Below, piece after piece: positions 14,201 through 26,500 of a stretch of DNA of 64,000 nt (the stretch's first letter is position 1; each line of letters opens with the position of its first letter). The notes below the pieces were generated by a model. That model saw only the letters and a list, made by a program, of their open reading frames with translations, was not told the DNA's origin and ran no database searches. The translations under genes were made by a program, and so were the position numbers. Origin of the DNA: Epiperipatus broadwayi (Eukaryota; Onychophora; Udeonychophora; Euonychophora; Peripatidae); the NCBI GenBank assembly GCA_028023455.1, contig JAQFVV010000063.1:5383147-5447146 (forward strand), written 5' to 3'.

Positions 14201-17200
14201 TGAAGCACTCGAATCTGTTGCACACATTTGGCTTCACTTTCTGGTGATGTTTGAAATACTTCAAACATGGGTTCAAACTCAGTCATTTAATAAACAATCA
14301 CTAGGGAGTGAAGGTATACAGATGCACATGATTGTTTATCTTTTATTAAGCTTTATTCTCATCTAAAATTGATATAAATATAAAACATAAATTTATATTA
14401 CGATAAACAATTGTGCATATGTGTGTGTGTAACAGATAAACATAATAATTTTATTAAAAGCATTATATTACATATATTTTTTATTCATGTATATTTTAAA
14501 TTGAGAGAAAGGTCGAAAGAATAAAGCAAATTTATTAAATAAAAGACTTACCTTATTTTAAATTCAGAAAAGATTTGTTTTATTTTAGCAAAGGTTTATT
14601 TTAAAATTCACATTACTTAACATTGAGTCTGCAGGTCTATTTTCAGCCCAAAATAGACCAAGATTAGCACTCTCGAACTTGATCTCATTCATACTTTAAA
14701 ATCTGCTGTGTCATTGTAACCGTTAGCTGACATCTGGGGATTACCCAAAGGCAGCTAAAAATGAGTATAAATACCACCGCAGTTCCTAACTAAAAGGTCT
14801 CTACATGTTATTTTCTAAACATTGTTTCTAAGGAAATCTATGTCACTCAGAACTTTAAAATGGTTAGTGAGTAGAGTTAAAATTTGCTTCCCCAATCTCT
14901 CCAAAATCAAGCCAATGCTAATGTACTCATAAGCCATCGTTTCCAAACTACTGCCAAAATGAACTGTAAATTACATAAGGAATGGACTTTAACCACAATT
15001 TCATCAAAATAATGCCAAATTAATCATATTTCATAAAACATGAAACCAACACATGTGCATATGGCTGTCAAGTCATTGGAAAGAAAGGTAATTCCCTGCC
15101 ACAAAATGAACTCTAAAACTTTCATCTAAATAATCTCCTTAATCATAAAATGTAAAACTCAACCTCTAATTATGTAAATTTAGCTCACTTAAAGCATGTT
15201 TTTTTTTAATATTTCCACTTTTGTAATCTTTATAATTTCAAAATGTAATTGCTTATTTTTCATCGGTAATGCTAAAATGATTAATTGCTTAAACAATGAC
15301 TTTTCTTTTGCTTCAATATCTCAATTCTATTTGATTTTCTAAGCTCGATTACTAGGTTTTCACTCTTCCTGTATTATTATTTTCAAATGTGGCAATTTTA
15401 ATTTGATATTATGTAAATCATACCCATTTTAGTATGCTAATAATTCAATCTGGTGAATTAATCGTATCTTATTTTACTATGCCGCCATTAAGGAATTTAA
15501 ATCGTAAACGTAAGTTTTCTCACTAAACTATAAAAATTCGCCCGGTTGAAAAATATTCCTAAACCATTTTATTTAATTTATATTATGCTTTCCATTATCA
15601 TTTCAAATAAATATTAACTATTATTTCATGCTATTGATTAAATTACATAAATTTAGTATTAATTGAATTGAATTCAGATCCTTACTTTTAAGTGATGATT
15701 CATTATATAATTAGCCCACCATCTAATGATATTTTAAGTAACTAATTTCTCGAGCATATTGATTTGCATTCAATGAAGTAATTTTTAATTGTTGTATTTT
15801 ATTATTGATATGCTAAATAACTTCTTTAAGTAAATTGCAGGCGCTTTTTGGGATTGCTTGTACATAATCATTTCATTACACTAGGCTTAATTACTATTTA
15901 AGGCCATATAAATCAGTGCTAATACAAATATGAAAGCCCTCACGATGCATCCCGGTGATAATGTTCATCAATCAAAGGTTGCTTTGTCATCCTTTTTCTA
16001 ATCACTGGAATCTGGAGGCCCCCACTCCCACAGATTGTGTTTGGTCATGTAAGCTCTATTATGGGTTAACATTCGGAAAATCGGAACCATAGTATCTTGC
16101 CGACCACTTCTTCGGATGCCATCTGTCACAAGTGCAGATGAGTTTATATTCTTTGTTCTCAAGTTGATAAAGCTTCTCGTCCTCTCAAACATTATCATTT
16201 GGTCTGCACGCTATCATTTATACTTTCTCACATATTTTATTTGTCTGTAAGTCGTAATGATATGATTTCCCTAAGCCACACCAAGTTCTCATTATAATAT
16301 AAATTATTTTGTCTTATTATATGTTATCGCTTATTAGTGCTATCTACCCTTTCGTTCAACCGCTATTAAATACGTTAACAGTTAACTTTTAAGAAAGCCT
16401 ATAAAGGTCAAGTCATGTTACGGATTGTCGAAATAATTATGTTTTTCCTTATTCTATACGTAAATCATAAATGATGAATCATCTCATAATTTCCAAGATA
16501 ATTGATCTATTGTTGATATAATTCTGATGAAGTCCAAGTATAATCAAAATTCATTCGATCATTTGTTATTTAAAATATAATATTCATAATAAAAGCTCAT
16601 GTACACTTATTGAAATCTGTTATACTCTTGTGATTTAAATATGAAAATGTAGATAAGAAAAGCTCCCCGTATAGTTATTAAAATCCATTATATTCTTTGT
16701 GACTTAAAATCTTATAAATATTCGTAATAAAAACCCATGTATGGTTATTGAAATCTCCTATATTGTTAATGATTTAAAAATGTCATAGTGTGAATAATAG
16801 AAACCTTGTAATATATATATATTAGCATATTAAGCCGCATTGTTTGCACGGAATGCCCACATTAACATGAAGTGAAACCTAGATCGAGTATTCTTTATGT
16901 AATCAAGGTTATAATGTGTTTTAAGTTTCTATACCTCGTTGCTCACATACTGATTTAATTTCATTACTAATGTTATTTTCAATAAATTCATATTTAATGG
17001 TCTATTCTTTGGACATTTTCTTAATTCATGCATGCACATCTGTCATTATATTGTGCCATCAACTGGTTAATCATTAGATCTCTTGAGTCTCTGCTGACCC
17101 TCTGGGCCAGGGATTGTTAAAATGTCGTTTGCTATTGTCAGAAGTGTTGTTTGTAATGTTATAAACTTGGGAAATGGGCAATATGGCGGAGTTCACGAGT

Positions 17201-17296
17201 ATTCCTGACCTATTTATCTCGCATATGATTGAACTCTAGGTACTTTTGCTTAGATGCTGATTCTTGTTATATGAACATACAATTCTGACTGGTACA
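14201..17296 (+). repeat. 3' LTR (3096 bp)
   Basis: Right long terminal repeat, collinear with 9051-12243. It lacks about 27 bp near 16010 (present at about 10863-10890 on the left) and about 77 bp near 16850 (present at about 11730-11805); together these explain the roughly 97 bp length difference. Scattered substitutions occur throughout. Confidence 0.85.
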
Positions 17297-17372
17297 ATAT
17301 ATATGAAAAACAATACATGATACATCCCAAAAAGTTATAATTTATCTACATCATATAACTGTGAAAACATTA

Positions 17373-17376
<4 letters not shown>

Positions 17377-17427
<51 letters not shown>

Positions 17428-17444
17428 CAGTTATATATATGATA

Positions 17445-17477
<33 letters not shown>

Positions 17478-17480
17478 ACT
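17377..17480. repeat. compound (TA)n tract
   Basis: Two TA runs (about 17377-17421 and 17448-17477) joined by TA-rich sequence, next to the LTR element and before the large palindrome. Confidence 0.85.
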
Positions 17481-17625
17481 TATTATCACTGCTGTTAACA
17501 AACTTTTTAACAAACACAATAAGAAACCTTTTTTTTGAAAAACATAAAAATTCTTATAAAGTAGAATGTTCTTTTCATTGAATCCAATCTAGTTATATAC
17601 TCTTCTCTGTTTCTTTTTAAAAACA

Positions 17626-17813
17626 TTATTTCTTCTTATCAACCATATATACATTCTCACATCATTAAAACCTAACGTTGTGACCACTTTTCCTGTAGTC
17701 ATTTTCAAAGATCTAAAAATTACATATTTATATAATTATTATTACAAATAAAATTAATATATAAAAATGTATATACCCTTATCATAAAAACAATTAAAAA
17801 ATTTCACCTATTA

Positions 17814-17846
<33 letters not shown>

Positions 17847-18481
17847 ATCTATATTTATTTACTACTTTTTTCTCTCCAAACTTTTTTCCTTTTACATATA
17901 CATTTCTTTGTATATATATAAATACAAATAATTCTCTCTCTCTCTTTTTTTTTTTTTAACCTTTTTATATTTTTAACCAATTACTTTAAAACAATACTCT
18001 TTTTTATACCATTATCTATCTTTTATATAATTCACTCTATTTATGACAGGTTTTATATAAAGAGCATAAAACCTGTCTTAAATAGGATGAATTATATAAA
18101 AGATTAAAATAAAAACAAATTAAACATGATATAAAAAAGGTATTATTTTAAAATAATTGGTTAAGTATAAAAAAGACAAAAAGAAAGAAAATTACTGGTA
18201 TTTTTATATATAGAAATGTCTATGTAAAAGGAAAAAGTTTAGAGAGAAAAAGAAGGAAATAAATGTAATTATAATATATATATAATCTACTGATAGATGA
18301 AAGGGAAATGTTACTGTTTTTATGATAAGGGTATATACATTTTTATATACGAATTTTATTTATAATAATAATGATATAAATATGTAATTTTATAGATCTT
18401 TGAAAATGACTACAGAAAAAGTGGTCAAACCTTGGGTGTTAAAGATGTGAATATGTATATATGGTTGATAAGAAGAAATAA
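17626..18481. repeat. giant palindrome (foldback element), about 0.86 kb
   Basis: The left arm begins TTATTTCTTCTTATC (17626-17640) and the right arm ends with its reverse complement (18467-18481). Intermediate blocks also match in mirror order, for example AAGATCTAAAAATTAC near 17710 with the block ending at about 18400, and ACAGGTTTTATA/TATAAAACCTGT-type sequence at the centre. The arms are about 420 bp each and meet near 18050-18062 with a loop of only about 10 nt. No coding capacity. It could be a foldback transposon or a snap-back insertion product. It abuts the PLE-B terminal repeat. Confidence 0.75.
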
Positions 18482-18502
18482 CGTTAAACCATTAAGCATC
18501 AC

Positions 18503-18700
18503 ATGATCACCATCTCTTATACTAGCACAATTGTTTATAAACAAGGCAAAACTCTCCATACAATAGTGCCACCCTGTACCAACCAGAATAATCAATGGAT
18601 GCCCAAAAGCTTGTGCATAAAATCCCTATCTAATGCCTGCTCATCCAATATCCCCAGAGTAGTTTCTGGATTGTGGCCTTCATCAGTGAGGAGCAATCAG
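18503..18700 (-). repeat. PLE-B terminal (pLTR-like) sequence
   Basis: The block with GCAAAACTCTCCATA, AATCAATGGATGCC, TTGTGCATAAAATCCC and TCATCCAATATCCCCAG is shared with 41050-41290, 41890-42130 and (inverted) 42380-42560. Here it directly follows the end of the PLE-B RT-linker remnant on the minus strand, so I read it as the 3' terminal repeat of PLE-B. Overlapping ORFs in three frames (18503-18858) are by-products. Confidence 0.6.
18652..18691 (-). ncRNA. hammerhead ribozyme, PLE-B type
   Basis: On the minus strand: stem I CCUCA (18691-18687), canonical core CUGAUGA, a short stem II (GG...CC with loop), GAA, stem III ACUACU, cleavage base C, and stem I return strand UGGGG (18656-18652). 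CCUCA and UGGGG pair over 5 bp with one G-U. An unpaired A sits on each side of stem II, as in the related copies here. Stem III is imperfect in this copy (the consensus ACUAGU would be palindromic). Short-stem-III hammerheads associated with PLEs are established and are thought to act as dimers. Confidence 0.7.
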
Positions 18701-20113
18701 TTAACTGTTTTGAACCATTTAGTAATAAATTTAAATTCAGACCTTTCTTCCAAGCTATTTTTATACCACCTAATAAAAAAACTATTCTTATAAATAAATT
18801 TACTAATTGGTGGCATATATGGCAAAGAAATAAACTCTTTACTCCCATTATCACTTAAATCTTTTTTTATTAACAGATTTATAAATATTTTTATTAAATA
18901 TAATATTTGTAATTAATTTATTATTATATCCTAACTCAATATAATCACAAGCACATTGACTCCTTTGAATATAACTATTTTCTTCAAAATTATTAGGCCT
19001 TTTATTCCTATAATAAATATTAAATAAAGTCTCTTATGAGTAAAAGGTTAATAATTATCTGGACTTATCATAATTTTTCTTTAATGAAATGACTACAAAA
19101 TAAAACAATCAACTTTATCAGTACGTTATTTAACAAATTCAATTATACCCATTCCCCTTAATAGTAAATTTAATATTAGAATCAAAAGCATTCAATCCAT
19201 CAAAAAATAATTCAATTTTTTTTTGTATAGGAAACAAACAATAATTAACATATCTAAAAAATAATTTTGAAAAAATAAAAATTATTAATATCATTACTCT
19301 CTAAAAAAAACAATATAGACAGAGCATATTAAAAGAGAAATAATGTAACCAATAACCTGACCCTCTTTAATTTTATAAAATACATTATTACACATAAGAT
19401 ACATAGAATCCTATAATTACAATAGCTAATCACGAATTACCTTAATCTTATCTGCAGAAAAATATTCAAATTTTTTAAAAACATCCAGAAACATATTAAT
19501 ACTTTTTATCGTCTCAACTGATTTATATATGTTTTCAATATCCAAAAAAAAAAAAAAAATATAATCTTTTCCTAAAACAAATTCATCAATTTTATCATAT
19601 GCTACAAAAGAAAATGATACACAAAACTGACTTAAATTTATATAATTTTTAAAAAATATAAATTTTGAAATGTTATCAACAATTGCCCCTGTAAAATCAA
19701 AATTATACCTACCTGAAAGAAAAATTATATTTATAAGATTTTAAGCTTAACAACCAAAAAATCAATAGGACAACAATTTAAATAAGTAGATCCATCTACA
19801 TTGTTTTTACTTACCATAATTTGCATAATTTTAATTAACTTAAATTGTCTTTTCTTACCAGTATCAGCATTTTAAATAGAATAATTCATATTATTTATTT
19901 CTAAAAAAACTTTATTTTTAATATAACTTATTTAACAATGCAAAGCAACCACCTTTCTCTTTTTTAATGGATATATTGACCTTTAATCTTTTTTAGAAAA
20001 ATCTATTTCCTTTGAGACAAAAACAATTTTTTCTTTTTCAAGTAACTGCTTATTCAAAATTACCAGTAAAAGTTTTTATTTTTATATCAACTATTTCTAC
20101 AACATTCAATAGC
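18698..20113 (-). pseudogene. PLE-B reverse transcriptase, decayed, minus copy
   Basis: Read on the minus strand, this is a Penelope-type RT in changing frames. N-terminal part FDFTGAIVDNISKFIFF (about 19710-19660); motif A FLDIENIYKSVETI (about 19545-19505); motif B FYKIKEGQVIGYIIS (about 19378-19335); motif C RYVNY in place of RYVDD (about 19262), so the catalytic aspartates are lost; KFTIKGNG (about 19155); the PLE-typical PFTHKR (about 19040); and FISLPY (about 18835). Several stops and frameshifts interrupt it. No GIY-YIG domain follows: the sequence passes directly into the PLE-B terminal repeat with its hammerhead. It is a distinct lineage from PLE-A. Confidence 0.7.
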
Positions 20114-20129
20114 TGAAATAAAATCAATT

Positions 20130-20760
20130 AAGTAAAGGCCCCTACTTTCTTGCTTTTAGTAATAATCATGTGGTAATTGATTTTATTTCTGTTATTATAT
20201 GTTATAAAAATATTCCAGATAAGGTAACTTTGAAAAATCAGCTACTTGAGATAGAAAAAATTGTTTTCATCCCAGAGGAAATACACTTTTTTAAAACAAA
20301 TTTAAAAGCCAATGTTGTTACTCTTTAAAAAAATAAATAAAAGGTGGCCATTTTGCAATGGTAAATAATAGTGATTTTTAAAATAAAGTTTTATTAGAAT
20401 TAAATAAAGGGAACTATTCTATTTTAAATTCTGATCCTGGTAAGAAAATAAAATTTAAGTTCATTGAAATTATGAAAATTATGGTAAATAAATATTTTTC
20501 GATAAATCTACATATTTAAATTGTTATCCTAGCGATTTTTGGCTTTTAAGGTTTTGTTTTTGACATTTCAGTATTTTTCTTTAAGGTGTATTTTTGATTT
20601 TAGAAGAGGGATTGCTGATAAAATTTCAAAATTTTTTATAATATTTTTTAAGGATTATATAAATATATGCCAATTTGATGTACCTTCTTTTTTTGAAGCT
20701 ATAATAAAAATAATAGATTTCTTTTAGAAAAAAATTGCATTTTTGATATTTTAGTTAGTT
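20130..20760 (+). pseudogene. PLE-B RT N-terminal part, plus copy
   Basis: Plus-strand fragment of the same PLE-B family. An upstream stretch reads NNHVVIDFISVIICYKNIP and IEKIVFIPEEIHFFKTNLKA (about 20165-20325). After several stops comes an open stretch (20539-20727) with FDFRRGIADKISKFF, KDYINICQFDVPS and IIDFFLEKN, which matches FDFTGAIVDNISKFI, KNYINLSQFCVS and DEFVLGK of the minus copy. It stops near 20760 before motif A. The two copies face away from each other from a centre near 20130-20170, where CTGAAATAAAATCAATTA (20114-20131) is mirrored at 20173-20190. Confidence 0.6.
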
Positions 20761-20996
20761 ATTAAATATATATATCATTTGCTTAATATGATAAAAAGCC
20801 TTAACTGTTTCATACTTCACTATTCTGACATTTTTCTTTGTCGCACGCATCAACATAAAATATATGATAAAATGATTATTACTTATCAGAAAATAATAAT
20901 TTTGACTTTCTTTGATAGATATTCTTGTTTACTACTGAAATAAATTTTAAATGTTCACATTGTGTTTTTGTAAATATTTAAAAAAATAGACCATAA

Positions 20997-22345
20997 TCAA
21001 AACAAAGACGTTATATGTCACTGTTTCTAGAAAGATTATTTTCAGTTTATAAAATCAACAAAATCTTTTTTGTTTCTGAATATTTTCAAAAACTTGAACA
21101 AACGATTATTTATTTCTCTAATATCTTATGAATTATGTTTTACAAGTTTAAATTTTTAAAATATTGCAAAATTGCAATTATTTTCTTACTTGTAAATATA
21201 AGTAGATTGTTTACATCATAGCAAGTTTTTAAATTTGCTTCAGGCCATATTTATGTTAGCTGCTAATATAACATTAATTTTTGAAAATAAAATATTTCAA
21301 GTCAAAATAAGTTATTAATAATTTATATTTATTGATATCTAATAAATATAGTGTAAATTATTTTTAAAAAATATGTAAAATCATAATAAATTTGCAAATA
21401 AACATGTTTTTGCTTCATTGGAAATTTCAATGTCATAAAATGCCAAACATTTTACAGCCTTGGCAACACATAATGGCTGATCATGTCAGGGCAGGGCTTA
21501 TGTCTATTGTTAGAGCAGGAATTTTGAATTTTGCACTTTTTTGGGGGGAAAAAGTTATTATAGTGAAGTATACCATTTTACATGCATTTTAATGTATAAT
21601 ACTTATGGAAAAATTCACCAGGAGGTGAATTGGCTAAAAGACATTTCTCTGTCATTTGAAGTATAAGCGGATTAAAAAACTGAGACTGCACTCAAAACAA
21701 AGACATTACACATCATTGTTTCTAGAAATATTATTTTCAGTTTATAAAATCAACAAAATCATCTTTGTTTCTGAATATTTTTAAAAACTTGAACGAATAA
21801 TTATTTATTTCTCTAATATCTAATGAATTATGTTTTAAAAGTTTAATTTTTTAAAATATTTATTGCAAAATTGCAATTATTTTGTTCGTTGTAAATATAA
21901 GTAGATTGTTTACATCATAGCAAGTCTCCAAATTTGCTTTAGACCATATTTACGTTAGCTGCTAATATAACATTATATTTTTGAAAATAAAGTATTTCAA
22001 GTCAAAATAAGTTATTAATAATTTATATTTGTTGATATCTAATAAATATAGTGCTAATTATTTAAAAAAATATTTAAAACCATAATAAATTCACAAATAA
22101 ACATGTTTTTGCATTATTGGAAACTTCAATGTTGTAAAACACCGAACATTTTACAGCCTTGGCAACATACAATGGCTGAACATGTCAGGGCAGTGTTTAT
22201 GTCTATTGTAAAAGTGGAAATGTTGAATTTCACACGTTTTTTTAGAAAAAATAGTATTATAATAAAATATACTGTTTTACCACATTTTAACATATAATAT
22301 TTATGAAAAAATTCACTAGGGGTGAATTGACCAAAAGACGTTTCT
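20997..22345. repeat. tandem duplication, two units of about 690 bp
   Basis: Unit 1 (about 20997-21690) and unit 2 (about 21692-22345) run in parallel, with the phrase AAAACAAAGAC at 20999 and 21694, TTATTTTCAGTTTATAAAATC, and ACAGCCTTGGCAACA shared. Each ends with a short ORF: 21392-21592 and 22103-22297. The two peptides align along their whole length (shared PNILQPWQH.MA.HVRA and MSIV). The units differ by roughly a tenth of positions. I do not recognise the repeat, and the ORFs may simply reflect shared ancestry. Confidence 0.7.
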
Positions 22346-22439
22346 CAATCATCCTGAAATTTGAAAAGGTTAAGTATTAAATCAAGTTTTTATACATTGT
22401 AATCAATACATTAAATGCACTCTGTAGATAATCTTTTAA

Positions 22440-23110
22440 AGTGGAAAAAATAGTATTGAATTAATGATATAAGCATATTGTAAATCCAGAATTCAAAAAG
22501 ATGAAGTTTTTGTTTTTATTTTTAAATTAGTCAAATTCAAACTTTCATCATAAAACCTGTACCACATCTTCATTTATGACATATTAAGCAGCTTATAAAT
22601 TATTCAAAATATAACTGTTATAAAACGTAATAACAATATTGAAGTAGGTCCACATTGTTTAATACCAATTTTCATATTAAACTAACACTTCCTCTCATTC
22701 GATCACTTAAAAGCTGTACTATATGAAGGGACTTTGTTGACTTAACTAATTTTAAACAATGACTTAGACCTATTCTATTAATTGAGTCAACTATTTTAAT
22801 TGAAGACAATATACATATTACTTTTAGTGTCAACACATTCTTGTACCATATCTAAAGTGTTTCTGGATTCTTTAAAACTGCATTGAACACCTGATAATCA
22901 TTTACTTATGATTGAAAGCACTATATTTAACTAAATATTTATACTTTTGTTTCAGTGGATACTAAAAATATAATAATTACTGGAATACAATCTATTTTTG
23001 TTATATTTAAAAATGTGAACAATAGAGGCATCATTAACGTCAGGTAGTAAAACATCATGAATAATATGTTTTTTATAAAATTACAATATTTTTAAAGAAA
23101 CATACCACCA
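22440..23110 (-). pseudogene. LINE-B reverse transcriptase fragment
   Basis: In shifting minus-strand frames I can read a non-LTR RT: NTLDMVQECVDTKSNMYI (about 22885-22820), VDSINRIGLSHCLKLV followed by SLHIVQLLSDRMRGSV (about 22790-22690), the block equivalent to the RT QG.P motif as IGIKQCGPTSILL (about 22680-22640), then LNLTNLKIKTKTSSF and LQYAYI at the place of the YADD box (about 22545-22480). In intact relatives this region reads FNL..L.AKTK and L.YADD. It is the same LINE type as the endonuclease piece at 28190-28830. Heavily decayed and not expressible. Confidence 0.6.
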
Positions 23111-23518
23111 TATTTTGAAAATTTTCCAGGTATTTTATCAGTTCATTAAAAGCCTATTTTGATTTTACCAAATTGAATATCTTGGTCTAAATAAAATAGA
23201 CATATCATTAAAAGTTGTCATTTCAATTCTTATATTATTTACTCAAAAGATGATCAAAGTACTCTTTCTATCTGTTCAAAATATCATTGTCCTGCTAAGA
23301 GAGAGTAATTGCTAAGATTGTAGTATTGTTTTTCAAAAAATATAAACAAATATTATAGACTACATTTGAATTAATAAATGATAAATTTATTTGCATCAAA
23401 TCGATTTTCGTTCAAAATGAACCTTCTCAAGATGTTAGAATAAATCAAAAGGTCACACGATTTATATTAACGTAGTATACACTTATTGTTCAAATTAAAT
23501 TTTAAAATTATTAAAAAT

Positions 23519-23570
23519 TTTTAATATTTAACTGACGACATTCAACTCATATATATATATATATATATAT
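23519..23570. repeat. flanking repeat, left copy, with (TA)n
   Basis: TTTTTAATATTTAACTGACG, then ACATTCAACTCATATATAT. A copy differing at one base in the non-TA part lies at 27899-27943. The TA tract is followed by TTGTACCCTT, whose near-inverse AAGGGCACAA precedes the TA tract at 27832-27841. Confidence 0.6.
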
Positions 23571-26500
23571 TGTACCCTTACTTCTCGATGTATAATATAG
23601 TTTGAAATACAACTAGCTCAATTAAATTGTAATGCTTAATTAAAATTTGCATATCTATCTTTAATTTACTTTTATACTATCATATTCTAATTAAATTTAT
23701 TATCAATTATCAAAATCAATATATTTCTATAGTATGTACTAATTAAATAAGTATCTATCAAAATCATGAGACTGTGAAGTAAAGTTACAAAGCAATAAGT
23801 AGATTTACATTGAGTCAATATCTCCCAAGACATTGTCTCAATGGCATAAGAATACTGTCACCTCCTTATTAACTTACTACTACCTCTACAGCATTCTTAT
23901 GGCTTTTAAAATAAAATAAACTATCTTTAATAATAATAAATAAATAAATCTGAACTTTTAATTTTAAAATATAATTAAATAATCTCAGGTTCTTCTAATT
24001 ATCTTAAAGTAATGATAACTCATGTAAATAAGTATGATATGGGATTTTATATCAAACTTAAATACACCTAACTTATTTTAATAATAATAATAATAATAAT
24101 AATACTCTTAGGGTATAACTTAACCTTATCTATTCCTATTATATCATCAATCATTAAATAATAATAATATGCCTATCTTTTATTTTCATATAGTATCTTA
24201 ATTTTAGAATAGATCAAAATCTTACAACTTAATAATCTGTGGCAATAAATAATATTGTACTCTTATATTATGCATTATAATTACTCTATGACCATTGTAA
24301 TATGATGTAATAATGTCAATCAATTCTCATAAATGATAATCAGGAAAATATTGTGTTTATTTCTAAATAATAATAATAAATTCATATTGTGCAAATATTA
24401 TGTTTGTTCAAATTATCTGCTGTCAAATGCTGTGGTGCAAAATAATGAACTCAACACACTTTTAAAACAAATTAAACAAGTTTATTTACATTAACTTCAA
24501 CTAAAAATTTATTTGCAATATTTACAGTTCAAAATTATGAAAACAAAGAAAATAAAATAAGAAAATAATAATACAAAAATGTTTACACTGTTATTAGCTC
24601 ATACTCCTATTAAATAATCTATACATTCTTTTAAAGTGCTATACTAATAACATTGAAGTATGTTTTAAAAACTTAGACTTTAAATAAATATCAGTGAACT
24701 TCAATTATTACACAGAAAAATTTATGTAAATAATATTTATGTAGCATATGTAAACAATTAAACTTTACTAATTAAATTGCTACATCACTTAAGTATTACT
24801 GTTACTTATTTCATCATGTACTAGTATGTGTTCACTCTACTATTAGTATTACTCTAATAGCATAATATAGAAACTAATGCATCTTTATAATATAATAACA
24901 AATAACTGATTATAATTTTATATTTCAGTTAATACAATTCATGCTACATGTTTTATCAAATATGCATTACATATATGTACTGTTAAAAATAATAATATTT
25001 AAATTATTAATCAATTTCAAATTCATAAAGTATTATATTAGATAAATTCTATGATTCTTTTCTATGTAAAATTATTACTTTACTTTATGTGTTATTCTAC
25101 TCCTTCTTAATAACTTTCTATCTACAAAAACATCCTCCAAAACTTAGTTAAACTTTCCGGAAAATAATCACTGATTTTAAATAAAAAAAACTAATTATCC
25201 AAACTATTTATACTACGTCATCTATATTTAGTAAATCTTCAATTCAAACATAAACTTCTACATAAAACTTAACTTAATTTATTCAATAAAATAAAAATAA
25301 AATATAGACTTTGAGATTTCTTCCTAACTTGAAATAAAATAATTACTTGTATGAATAATAAATATAATTCTAATACTCCAACATAATAATAATAAAATAA
25401 AAATCAAAATTTATTTACGAAAGAATCATATAATTATTTCTAAGCTTCTTATGTAATGTTGTATCATATTTATATCATAAATTCAAATTATGCATATTTA
25501 AATAAAACTGTTACTGCCAATATAATGTGTGTGTATTTTTAAAATATTTATACATTCATCCAACAATAACATCTCAGTTGGTTGATCTAAAGAAAAAAAC
25601 ATGTCAAATATATTAAAATTATTATAATTATACAATTTTTACCATAAATAAGATTTAATGTACAGTCCATCTTCCAATATTCTTCGGAATTACAGCTTCA
25701 TAGAATAAATCACATTTACACTCACAATCATTTATTAACATATTACATTTTATATTAATTATAAGATAAACTTATGCAATTTATTATTATATTACTTTAG
25801 TTATTATTTTAAGAAATGTACCTATCTTATTTTTAATAGATTAATAATATTTAACTTTTATATTAGATAAATAAAACAAAATTCATATTACATAAATCCA
25901 GCGATGTTTCCTTTTCACCATAAAGTTTTTTAATCCTAGGCACATATTCACTGGCACACCATTTCCTGTTTCCGGTCCATCACGTGTTTTTTAAAAGTTT
26001 ATGAAAAAATGAAAACGTTCTTTTTTAAAAAATAAGTTCCCACAAGAAAATAAAATAAAATTAAAATAGTTTATAGGATCCTGGTTTAGTTCTTTTAAAA
26101 ATATTATTCAAAAGTTATTATTTTAATTTAGTCTATAGTTTATAAAAATTTATATTTAATTATTTTTAAATTAACTTGGACGTCCACATATTACTTGCAC
26201 ATTCCATAACCAAAATATCCAGGTAAGAATAAGCTTCTTTATCTATAAACGACCAGCGTTTAAATTATTTCAATATAATAATTTTATTATATTAAGACTT
26301 TTAGTTAATATATTTTCAACTTATTTGCCTTTCAAAATTGTCAACATTCAGTCTTTTAAACATAAAGACTTAACAAGGCAAGTATTTATAAAACTACTTT
26401 CATTTTTTAATATCTTTACTTAAGATATACCTTTAAATTTATAGCTTGCAAAATACTTTCTTTATAAAGAAGTATTTTATTCTTTTAAATATCTATTTTA

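Larger units (their letters stand above)
9051..17296 (+). mobile_element. LTR retroelement with giant LTRs and no pol
   Basis: Two direct copies of about 3.1-3.2 kb flank a short internal region. Each copy starts TGAAGCACTC and ends GACTGGTACA, so both have the TG...CA ends of LTRs. A primer-binding site follows the left copy and a polypurine tract directly precedes the right copy. The element sits in a (TA)n tract: the bases before it and after it are both ATAT, consistent with a 4-6 bp target duplication that the microsatellite makes ambiguous. The internal region (12244-14200) has no protease, RT, RNase H or integrase. This is the layout of a large non-autonomous LTR derivative or a heavily deleted element. 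The LTRs differ by many substitutions and two larger indels, so the insertion is old. Confidence 0.85.

Noticed and set aside
15998-16198. 66-codon minus-strand ORF
   Set aside because: It lies inside the 3' LTR; the matching frame in the 5' LTR is interrupted. No known domain.
18503-18858. Three overlapping ORFs on both strands
   Set aside because: They lie on the PLE-B terminal repeat and the end of its RT remnant; none is in the RT reading order as a gene.
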